Below, piece after piece: positions 18,705 to 25,915 of a stretch of 64,000 nucleotides of DNA. The stretch is from Bifidobacterium breve DSM 20213 = JCM 1192 (GTDB taxonomy: Bacteria > Actinomycetota > Actinomycetes > Actinomycetales > Bifidobacteriaceae), in assembly GCF_001025175.1 (NCBI RefSeq), contig NZ_AP012324.1, forward strand, positions 1,116,001 to 1,180,000, read 5' to 3'. The position numbers and the translations under genes are program-made. The notes under the pieces are model-generated. The model did not search any database. It saw nothing but the letters and a program-made list of their open reading frames with translations, and was not told the origin of the DNA. Each line of letters opens with the position of its first letter. Positions within the stretch are counted from its first letter, which is position 1.

Positions 18705-19552
18705 CCACAACCATCAAGACGACAACTCGCCCCGAACTGCTGGTCGCCGACCTCGACGGCACTCTATTGCATGACGCCGAGGTCTTTGAGGATCGTTTCA
18801 TCACCCAGCGCAGCATCGACACCATCGCTCGGGCTCACGACGCCGGCATGAAATTCGCCATCGCCACCGCGCGACCGGTGAGTACCGGACTGCAGTTTGC
18901 CGAGAAACTGCCCGTTGATGCTGTGATCTATCTCAACGGTGCCCTCATCGATTTCGACCCGGCCAATTCCGATTTCGATATGCTGACATCCGACTCATCA
19001 CAGCAGAGCGAGAATCATCTCATTAAAATCGGTTTCTCCTCACAGCGCGCCTGCGAAGTCTGCCTGTTTCTGCTCGACCGTATGCCAAACCTCAAAATCG
19101 GCATCGTGATGAACGACGTGCGCTACACCAACTTCGATGTGCGCGTGTATTGGAAGACTCAGGCTTTCCAATACACGAACTTCCATGACGTTCCTGATGG
19201 AATCGCAGACAAAATCACCATCTTCCCTGAACCGGAACAATGGAATGAACTGCGTGCGCTGATTCCGCCGGACTTCGACATCTCCATCAGCGAAGGCGTG
19301 ATGTGGATGCTCATGAATCCTCAGGCCAACAAGGAGCATGCGCTGCGCTTGCTGTGCGATCGTCTCGATGTCCCGCTTGAGCAGACTGCGGCCTTCGGCG
19401 ACGATCTCATCGACATCAATATGATGAGCGAATCTGGCAGAGGAGTGGCCGTGGCCAACGCGAATCCAAAAGTGCTGTCCATCGCCGACGAGATTTGCCC
19501 TCCTAACAACGAGGATGGCGTCGCTCAGTGGATCGAGTCACAGCTTCGATAA
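18701..19552 (+). CDS. HAD-superfamily hydrolase, Cof subfamily
   Basis: Starts at a GTG overlapping the ldh stop (GTGA), giving 283 residues. Motif I is VADLDGTLL with the nucleophilic Asp, motif II lies in AIATARP, and motif III/IV is AFGDDLIDINMM. The large cap domain between them (about 95-205) marks a type IIB Cof/YbiV-like sugar-phosphate or nucleotide phosphatase. The substrate is unknown; translational coupling to ldh suggests a housekeeping or metabolite-repair role, but that is inference. Confidence 0.88.
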   Translation: MTTTIKTTTRPELLVADLDGTLLHDAEVFEDRFITQRSIDTIARAHDAGMKFAIATARPVSTGLQFAEKLPVDAVIYLNGALIDFDPANSDFDMLTSDSSQQSENHLIKIGFSSQRACEVCLFLLDRMPNLKIGIVMNDVRYTNFDVRVYWKTQAFQYTNFHDVPDGIADKITIFPEPEQWNELRALIPPDFDISISEGVMWMLMNPQANKEHALRLLCDRLDVPLEQTAAFGDDLIDINMMSESGRGVAVANANPKVLSIADEICPPNNEDGVAQWIESQLR

Positions 19553-19562
19553 TTGCTGTGCC

Positions 19563-19648
19563 GTTCGAACACTGTAAACACGCCAAAAATTGAACACATA
19601 TTGAACTAGGCGTATGCTTTGAACCGTTGTTCAACAAGACAATTGAAC
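19563..19648. promoter_or_regulatory. TTGAAC operator array upstream of the XRE-AlaA gene
   Basis: In 86 bp there are TTGAAC half-sites at 19590, 19601, 19619 and 19643, an inverted GTTCAA at 19629 that makes TTGAAC-CGTT-GTTCAA, and a GTTCGAAC palindrome at 19563. They end 22 bp before the start codon of a protein with its own DNA-binding domain, so autoregulation is a reasonable inference. A further TTGAAC lies inside the gene at 19902. Confidence 0.6.
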
Positions 19649-19670
19649 TTCCGGTTGGAGACATGGGACT

Positions 19671-21206
19671 ATGAGCGTATCGGTGTTTGCGGAACGACTG
19701 CGCAATGCGATGAACAGTAGGGAATTGAAGCAGGTTGATCTGGTGCACGCCGCCGAACGCCGCGGTGTCAAGATGGGCAAAAGCCACATCAGCCAATATG
19801 TTGCGGGCAAGACCATGCCGCGAGAGGATGTGCTGCTGTTTCTGGCTGACGAACTTGATGTCGATGCGAACTGGCTTCGTGGCCAATCCTCGGAAACAAA
19901 ATTGAACTCCGACGCACAACCCGCTTCCCATATTGACACACCGAGCGGAGCTCCCACGTCGGCGGAAACGGAAATTCCTGCTGCTCGCCGCCGTACCTTT
20001 GGCAAATCACACAAGCTTGATGACGTGCTCTACGATGTTCGCGGCCCAGTGGTTGATGAGGCGGCCCGCATGGAACAGGCCGGCACCCACGTACTGAAGC
20101 TCAACATCGGCAACCCTGCACCGTTCGGCTTCCGTACGCCGGACGAGGTCGTCTACGACATGGCGCAACAATTGCCTGAAACCGAAGGCTATTCGGCTTC
20201 CAAGGGCCTGTTCTCCGCGCGTAAGGCCATCATGCAGTATGCACAGCTCAAGAACATTCCGAACGTCACCATCGAAGACATCTACACCGGCAATGGTGTC
20301 AGCGAGCTCATCAACCTGTCTATGTCCGCGCTGCTCGACAGTGGCGATGAGGTGCTTGTGCCATCTCCGGATTACCCGCTGTGGACCGCCTGTGTGAATC
20401 TCGCCGGCGGCACCGCCGTGCATTACCTGTGCGACGAGAAGTCCGACTGGTACCCGGATATCGACGATATGCGTAAGAAGATCACCGATCGTACCGTGGC
20501 CATAGTGCTCATCAATCCGAACAATCCGACCGGTGCGCTGTATCCAAAGGAAGTGCTGCAGCAGATTGTCGACTTGGCGCGTGAGCACCAGCTCATGATT
20601 TTCTCCGACGAAATCTACGATCGTCTGGTTATGGACGGGCTCGAGCATATTTCCATCGCTTCCATGGCTCCGGATCTGTTCTGCGTGACCTTCTCCGGCC
20701 TGTCCAAGTCGCATATGATCGCCGGCTACCGCGTGGGCTGGATGATTTTGTCGGGCAACAAGGCCATCGCCAAGGATTACATCGAGGGCATCAATATGCT
20801 CACCAACATGCGCATCTGTTCGAACGTGCCCGCGCAGTCCATTGTGCAGACCGCGCTGGGCGGCCATCAGAGCGTGCACGACTATATCGTGCCCGGTGGC
20901 CGTATCCATGACCAACGTGATTACATCTATGACGCGTTGAACTCCATTCCGGGCATCACCGCGGTCAAGCCGAAGGCCGCGTTCTATATCTTCCCGAAGA
21001 TTGATATCAAGAAGTTCAACGTACATGACGACGAGCAGTTCGCCCTCGATCTGCTGCATGACAAGCGCATTCTCATCACGCGAGGCGGCGGCTTCAACTG
21101 GCACGAGCCGGATCACTTCCGTATCGTCTACCTGCCACGCATCGAAGTGCTCAAGGATGCCACCAACAAGCTCTCCGACTTCCTCAGCTACTACTGGCAG
21201 AGCTGA
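19671..21206 (+). CDS. alaA: XRE helix-turn-helix fused to AlaA-like aminotransferase
   Basis: A 511-residue fusion. Residues 5-70 form an XRE-type HTH (FAERLRNAMNSRELKQVDLV, KSHISQYVAGKTMP), then a Ser/Ala-rich linker (72-108), then a full fold-type I aminotransferase from about 110. The latter closely resembles E. coli AlaA: KLNIGNPAPFG, GNGVSELINL, INPNNPTGALYP, SDEIYDRL and FSGLSKSHMIAGYR, with Lys346 as the PLP lysine. AlaA makes alanine from pyruvate and glutamate. An XRE domain is unusual here, since known transaminase-like regulators (MocR) use a GntR domain. The upstream TTGAAC repeats suggest self-regulation. Monocistronic, with its own terminator. Confidence 0.9.
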   Translation: MSVSVFAERLRNAMNSRELKQVDLVHAAERRGVKMGKSHISQYVAGKTMPREDVLLFLADELDVDANWLRGQSSETKLNSDAQPASHIDTPSGAPTSAETEIPAARRRTFGKSHKLDDVLYDVRGPVVDEAARMEQAGTHVLKLNIGNPAPFGFRTPDEVVYDMAQQLPETEGYSASKGLFSARKAIMQYAQLKNIPNVTIEDIYTGNGVSELINLSMSALLDSGDEVLVPSPDYPLWTACVNLAGGTAVHYLCDEKSDWYPDIDDMRKKITDRTVAIVLINPNNPTGALYPKEVLQQIVDLAREHQLMIFSDEIYDRLVMDGLEHISIASMAPDLFCVTFSGLSKSHMIAGYRVGWMILSGNKAIAKDYIEGINMLTNMRICSNVPAQSIVQTALGGHQSVHDYIVPGGRIHDQRDYIYDALNSIPGITAVKPKAAFYIFPKIDIKKFNVHDDEQFALDLLHDKRILITRGGGFNWHEPDHFRIVYLPRIEVLKDATNKLSDFLSYYWQS

Positions 21207-21214
21207 TTTTTTCA

Positions 21215-21256
21215 ATGCCGACGAGTCCACTAATGCGCACTCGTCGGCATATCTTT
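21215..21256 (+). terminator. Terminator after the XRE-AlaA gene
   Basis: A 12-bp perfect stem (ATGCCGACGAGT / ACTCGTCGGCAT) with a 12-nt loop is followed by ATCTTTATAT. Confidence 0.82.
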
Positions 21257-21435
21257 ATATGAATATCGATGTCGACGAACTGTACGGCACCGTAACCATC
21301 GATGCACCCCGTCTTTCTGCAAATCTACATCCCATTGTCGATGCCATCGACTGAGCGTGGGGGCGTAACGCCGAAACTAATAAAAATATGAGCCCGAGTG
21401 GGACCGTCTCCACATGAGGTCTTTATCGCACCAAA

Positions 21436-21687
21436 ATACCTGCAATGACAATGAGGCCGGCCTTGATTCGTATGGTTTGCAGGTATAAAGGGTCGATCTG
21501 GAGTACCTGAACAGCGCTATTCGGGCTTAACTCCATAGATTGCAGGTATAAAGGGCCGTTTTGCGAGCGGAAATTGCAGGCAATTAATGCGATTGCAGGT
21601 ATAAAGGTGCAAGTTAGAGCCGATTGTGCGCCGTAACTTGCACCTTTATACCTGCAACGCCGCTAACAAGTACCGAAATACCTGCAA
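21436..21687. repeat. Six-copy TTGCAGGTAT motif array with a 24-bp inverted repeat
   Basis: The 490-bp gap between two convergent genes (21207-21697) has no convincing ORF. TTGCAGGTATAAAG occurs in full at 21477-21490 (+), 21540-21553 (+), 21593-21606 (+) and 21644-21657 (-). The shorter core TTGCAGGTAT is at 21436-21445 (-) and 21678-21687 (-), and a decayed TTGCAGG at 21574. The copies at 21593 and 21644 are parts of a 24-bp perfect inverted repeat (21593-21616 / 21634-21657) with a 17-nt loop. Because both flanking genes end here, it is not an ordinary promoter operator. Confidence 0.85.
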
Positions 21688-21697
21688 CTGAATCGGG

Positions 21698-22882
21698 TTA
21701 TGCCAAGGTGAAGGCGATGATGAACGCAGTGGCGGACAGTACAGCTGTTAACAGCAGGTAGAATATCGCGGCCTTATTCTGAAAACCAGCTGAATTAGCC
21801 GAATTATGACTGTTGCTCATGCTGCCTGTGGTAGCCATAACGGTTGCGATGGCCGAGACGAGGGAAAATATTGGCAGCACGTACAGCAAAACGGCTAGTA
21901 CGATGAGAGGTCCTGAACCGGTGCAAAAAGCAATAAGTCCTGCATTGTTCGTTGCTGCCAGCGCGGGGCAAAAATCGGTATGGCCGCCAGTGCCGTAACT
22001 GTAGGTCAGAAAAGTGATTACTGCCCAAAACAGGCCAAGAGGAACCGATACATGACTTACGGCAGACGCATTGATACTGATAACCCGAAACAGCTTATGC
22101 ACAGATACAGGTCGTATATCGCGAATCGTCGGCAGTGCTGAACCAACGTTATCTCGTGGAGTATCGATAGAGATGAGATGCACCAGCGCATATGCCGCAA
22201 GTCCAAGTCCACAAGCGATGGTCACACCGCCGGTGGAATTGACCTCATCGGACACCGAGTATTCGGTGACGAGCACCGGCATCACGCCAATTTGCCACAC
22301 GAGCAGCAGCCGCGTCACCAGAGTCCAACCACCGCGCTCGGAGGCAGACTTATCCGAACCCGTCAGATTAGTCAGATCGGCTATATGCTGCTGCTGGATA
22401 CTAGTGCTGTTGCGCGAATAGGCGGCAAGTATGGCGTAAACCAACCACGTTGCCGCATGTATCGCCCACAACATTACAATTTTGGTATTCGCGCTCAGCA
22501 CCAATATGAACGCAACGGCCACTGCCGCAAGAAAAACACAGATGACCGTGCGAAGACGATGACGAGCAAAGCCCTGTACTCCTGCAACAGTCAGACAAAT
22601 GATTGCAACGACGCTCAGCGCAGTCACCGCCAGAAACCACAGTGGCGAAGTGACGCAGGCTCCGTAATCACCAGTTGCCTGGCCAGACAGATAATAAGTC
22701 ATTCTGCCAATCGTCGGACAGTTCGGATGCAGCATCATGCCGCCCCAGATTCGCTCATATAGTGGCGCGAACGATACGCCAGCACCGCTGAGCGCCGCAA
22801 TAATCGCCATCACCATGGCCGGAATCAATCCAAGCTCGCGATTCCGGTCGGTTTCCATTATCTGCCTATCACTGGTGTTCAT
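21698..22882 (-). CDS. Multi-pass membrane protein of unknown function
   Basis: I do not recognise this 394-residue protein. It has about nine or ten hydrophobic segments: roughly 20-40, 83-103, 113-130, 134-152, 188-206, 220-240, 280-300, 320-345 and 370-392. A soluble loop at about 153-185 (SRNSTSIQQQHIADLTNL...) and another at about 243-268 lie between them. The Cys residues at 54, 76, 307 and 319 could pair in extracytoplasmic loops. No transporter or enzyme motif is evident. It is monocistronic, faces brnQ tail-to-head across about 170 bp, and ends at the unusual repeat array described above. Confidence 0.75.
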   Translation of the reverse strand: MNTSDRQIMETDRNRELGLIPAMVMAIIAALSGAGVSFAPLYERIWGGMMLHPNCPTIGRMTYYLSGQATGDYGACVTSPLWFLAVTALSVVAIICLTVAGVQGFARHRLRTVICVFLAAVAVAFILVLSANTKIVMLWAIHAATWLVYAILAAYSRNSTSIQQQHIADLTNLTGSDKSASERGGWTLVTRLLLVWQIGVMPVLVTEYSVSDEVNSTGGVTIACGLGLAAYALVHLISIDTPRDNVGSALPTIRDIRPVSVHKLFRVISINASAVSHVSVPLGLFWAVITFLTYSYGTGGHTDFCPALAATNNAGLIAFCTGSGPLIVLAVLLYVLPIFSLVSAIATVMATTGSMSNSHNSANSAGFQNKAAIFYLLLTAVLSATAFIIAFTLA

Positions 22883-23054
22883 GACGCACCCCGCCTTATG
22901 CCGTTATCGATGATGTCAGTATGACTATAGTAGATGAGCGAAGGCCAGCAGTATACAGGAATTCTGTATGCCGCTTTATAGGCGTGATGCTGTGACAGCT
23001 AACATGACAACCGCTATCACTGGCCGACCGTCAAACTCCGTGCACACCGGGCAA

Positions 23055-24392
23055 CTACCGCCGGGGAGCATCGGCGATGCCGATGGCGAGACCAATGATG
23101 GCCGGCATAACCCAGCCGAGTTGGTATTGCTGCAGGGGGAGCATGGCCAGTGCCGCGTCCAGCCAACCGATGGAACCGCCGAAGACGGCGGCCAGGCTGG
23201 AGATGCAAGTGGCGAAGGAGGCGATGCCCACCAGCAGTACAGTCCAGAAGTAGACACGCGGGAATCGCGCGCCAAGCTTCTTATGGGTAAGCGCCAGCAA
23301 CACCAGCACAATGGCAATCGGATACAACGCGGACAACACCGGCACGGAGACTTTGATGATCGCGCTCAGCCCGGCGTTGGACACGATGAAGCTGAACACG
23401 GTGAAGATGATCTGCCAAGTGCGGTAGCTCAGCGTTCGTCCGGCGACGGTCTGGAATCGAGTATGGAAGTAGGTGGCGCAGGTGCAGATCAATCCGGTGC
23501 ATACGTTGAGGCATGCGATGACGAACACGACGCCAAGGAACGCGGTGCCGAACGTGCCGAACAGGGAAGAGGTGAGGTTGGTGAGTACGGTGGCACCTGT
23601 GTCCTTGGCCGGGTCGATAGAAGCGATGGCGCCAGACACCACGCCCACATAACTCAGGGCGCCGTAAATCACGATAAGCAGCACGCCGGTGCCGAGCCCG
23701 GCATACGCGGTTTCCTTCTGCACTAGCGATTCATCATCGACTTGCTGGGCGCGGATATTCGCGGAAATCACGATGCCGAAATAAAGCGCGGCAAGCAGAT
23801 CCATGGTCTGGTAGCCGTCGAGGAAGCCGCGTGCGATTTGGTTTGTGGAGTAATCGCCCATCGGTTTGGCCGGGGTGCCGATGCCGTGGACCAGGCATGC
23901 GATGAACAGAACCGCGATAAGCACCAGCAGTAAGGGTCCCATGAATCGGCCGAGCACTTTGGAGAGTTTCTCAGGATGTTGGGCGAACAAGAAGGCAAGC
24001 GAGAAGAACACGAGCGAGTAGATAAGCTGGGCTAGCCAGTCATAGGAAGTCGGCACGAAAGGTGCCACCATCATTTCGAATGAGGTGGTGGCCGTACGCG
24101 GAATCGCAAAACAGGGGCCGATGGTGAGCATGATCGCCACGCCGAGGAACAGGGCAAATTTGGGGGAGACCCGGCCGGCGAGCTTGTCGAAGCCTCCGGC
24201 GAAAGTAACCGCCAGTACGCCGAGAATCGGCAGACCGACCGCGGAGACGATGAAGCCAATGGCCGCCGGCATGGTTGCGGAACCAGCTTGCGCGCCGACG
24301 AATGGTGGGAAGATTAGATTGCCCGCGCCGAAGAACATCGAAAAGAACGTGAAGGTCATGACCAACCGTTGGCGTGCGACAAGTTTGTTCAA
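23055..24392 (-). CDS. brnQ: Branched-chain amino acid transport protein BrnQ
   Basis: BrnQ is a 12-helix symporter for Leu, Ile and Val. The characteristic start NKLVARQRLVMTFTFFSMFF is followed by FGAGNLIFPPFVG (about 20-32), the family signature, and many hydrophobic segments. The best start is the TTG at 24392 behind AAAGAGGAGAACC, giving 445 residues, the usual length; the open frame extends further upstream to 24479 without support. Four 17-bp iterons lie 98-208 bp before the start codon. The gene is transcribed alone. Confidence 0.93.
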   Translation of the reverse strand: MNKLVARQRLVMTFTFFSMFFGAGNLIFPPFVGAQAGSATMPAAIGFIVSAVGLPILGVLAVTFAGGFDKLAGRVSPKFALFLGVAIMLTIGPCFAIPRTATTSFEMMVAPFVPTSYDWLAQLIYSLVFFSLAFLFAQHPEKLSKVLGRFMGPLLLVLIAVLFIACLVHGIGTPAKPMGDYSTNQIARGFLDGYQTMDLLAALYFGIVISANIRAQQVDDESLVQKETAYAGLGTGVLLIVIYGALSYVGVVSGAIASIDPAKDTGATVLTNLTSSLFGTFGTAFLGVVFVIACLNVCTGLICTCATYFHTRFQTVAGRTLSYRTWQIIFTVFSFIVSNAGLSAIIKVSVPVLSALYPIAIVLVLLALTHKKLGARFPRVYFWTVLLVGIASFATCISSLAAVFGGSIGWLDAALAMLPLQQYQLGWVMPAIIGLAIGIADAPRR

Positions 24393-24489
24393 GGTTCTCC
24401 TCTTTCTCTGTGTGTCAGCTACCCACTCTAGCAAGTTCGCCTCTAGTGTGGTCCCTTCGCACCATCCATATGCCGTCATCCACTCCCTA

Positions 24490-24600
24490 GCATACGTTTT
24501 TCTAGATTATTTTCTCCATCATCTGGAAAAACGTACACTGACCGACAGTAAGCGTACATTTTTCCAGAGAAGGCCTGAAATAGTCTGGAAAACCGTACGC
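24490..24600. promoter_or_regulatory. Four 17-bp iterons upstream of brnQ
   Basis: The consensus TCTGGAAAAACGTACGC occurs at 24490-24506 (-), 24522-24538 (+), 24552-24568 (-) and 24584-24600 (+), each with one or two changes. Twelve of 17 positions are invariant. The centres are 32, 30 and 32 bp apart, close to three helical turns, and orientation alternates. The rest of the 346-bp gap between brnQ and tal holds only the tal terminator. This is most likely a binding array for a regulator of brnQ that I cannot name. Confidence 0.82.
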
Positions 24601-24665
24601 TCAGGGTGAGTAAGATCCGAATATGTCGTAACAAAAGAAGGACGAAGCCCTATCCAATACGCAAA

Positions 24666-24693
24666 AAGCCCCGACCGGTTGGGATCGGGGCTT
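24666..24693 (-). terminator. Terminator after tal
   Basis: On the minus strand AAGCCCCGA ... TCGGGGCTT forms a 9-bp stem with a 10-nt loop, followed by TTTGCG. Confidence 0.88.
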
Positions 24694-24738
24694 CTGTGAG
24701 CTAACCAGTTAATGCGCTAGGCGCATCGACTAATAATC

Positions 24739-25842
24739 TCAGGCGTTCACGCGGTCGATGCCGGACTGGACGTCAGCCAGCACGGAATCCCAGGACTTGA
24801 TGAAGGCGGCGACACCGTCGGCCTCCAGCTTGTCGGTGACGTCCTTGAGGTTGATGCCCAGCTCAGCCAGCTTGTTGATGACGGCGTGGGACTCCTCGTA
24901 GGTGCCCTCGATGGACGGAGCGCCGTTGCCGTGGTCGGCCAGAGCGTTCAGGGTCTTCTCCGGCATGGTGTTGACGATGTGCTTAGCAACGAGCTCGTCA
25001 ACGTACTTGCAGTCGGAGTAGGCAGCGTTCTTGGTGCCGGTGGAAGCCCACAGCGGGCGCTGAACCTTGGCGCCCTTGGCAGCCAGGTCGGCCCAACGCG
25101 GATCCTCAGCGAACTTCTTCTCGAAGAGCTCGTAAGCCAGGCGAGCGTTGGCCACAGCGGCCTTGCCCTCCAGAGCCTTGGCCTCGTCGGAGCCGTTGGC
25201 TTCCAGCAGCTTGTCGACAGCGGTGTCCACGCGGGACACGAAGAAGGAAGCGACGGAGCCGATGTGCTTCAGGTCGTGGCCGTTGGCGTCAGCCTGGGCG
25301 ATGCCCTCGATGAAGGCGTCGATGACCTGCTCGTAACGCTCGAGCGAGAAGATCAGGGTGACGTTGACGGAGATGCCCTTGGCCAGGGTGGCGGTGATGG
25401 CCGGCAGACCTTCGAGGGTTGCCGGGATCTTGATCATGGCGTTCGGGCGGTTGACCTTCTCCCAGAGTTCCACAGCCTGCTTGGCGGTGTTCTCGGTGTC
25501 ATGGGCCAGACGCGGGTCGACCTCGATGGAGACGCGGCCGTCGACGAAGTCGGTAGCCTCAGCGATCTCGCGGAAGATGTCGGTGGCGTTGCGCACGTCG
25601 GTGGTGGTGAGCTCGCGGACAGCGGTCTCAACGTCAACCTTGCCGAGCTCCTTGAGCTGAGCGTCGTACGGACCGACCTGGCTCAGGGCCTTCTGGAAGA
25701 TGGACGGGTTGGTGGTAACGCCGACCACGTTCTTGTTGGCGATGAGGTCCTGCAGGGAGCCGGACTCGATGCGGGAGCGGGACAGGTCGTCCAGCCAGAT
25801 GGAAACGCCGTTGTCGGACGTACGCTGAGTTGCTTCAGTCAT
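24739..25842 (-). CDS. tal: Transaldolase
   Basis: Transaldolase moves a dihydroxyacetone unit between sugar phosphates; with transketolase it supplies the pentose phosphates and erythrose 4-phosphate cleaved by phosphoketolase in the bifid shunt. The 367-residue protein has GVTTNPSIFQKAL (about 38-50) and AMIKIPATLEG, whose Lys is the Schiff-base residue. The length fits the longer actinobacterial class. A TAAGGAGAAATAAATGA context marks the start. Codon use is that of a highly expressed gene. It follows tkt with a hairpin between the two. Confidence 0.96.
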   Translation of the reverse strand: MTEATQRTSDNGVSIWLDDLSRSRIESGSLQDLIANKNVVGVTTNPSIFQKALSQVGPYDAQLKELGKVDVETAVRELTTTDVRNATDIFREIAEATDFVDGRVSIEVDPRLAHDTENTAKQAVELWEKVNRPNAMIKIPATLEGLPAITATLAKGISVNVTLIFSLERYEQVIDAFIEGIAQADANGHDLKHIGSVASFFVSRVDTAVDKLLEANGSDEAKALEGKAAVANARLAYELFEKKFAEDPRWADLAAKGAKVQRPLWASTGTKNAAYSDCKYVDELVAKHIVNTMPEKTLNALADHGNGAPSIEGTYEESHAVINKLAELGINLKDVTDKLEADGVAAFIKSWDSVLADVQSGIDRVNA

Positions 25843-25883
25843 TTATTTCTCCTTATATTCCGTTATGGAACAAATCTTGTTAA

Positions 25884-25908
25884 GCCCTCCCTCTTAGTGA
25901 GGGAGGGC
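25884..25908 (-). terminator. Hairpin between tkt and tal
   Basis: A 10-bp perfect stem (GCCCTCCCTC / GAGGGAGGGC) with a 5-nt loop lies between the tkt stop and the tal start, without a T-run. It may attenuate read-through or protect the tkt mRNA end. The arms resemble those of the dispersed repeat family. Confidence 0.65.
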
Positions 25909-25915
25909 AATGAAA

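Noticed and set aside
21259..21354. 31-residue ORF after the XRE-AlaA terminator
   Set aside because: It has no ribosome site, starts within a terminator tail and matches nothing known to me.
22968..23726. 252-residue plus-strand frame opposite brnQ
   Set aside because: It is a hydrophilic complement of a membrane protein and has no homology signal.
24490..24600. Iterons considered as a small CRISPR-like array or replication origin
   Set aside because: The copies alternate in orientation, are only 17 bp long, have unequal gaps of 13-15 bp and no cas or rep gene is near.
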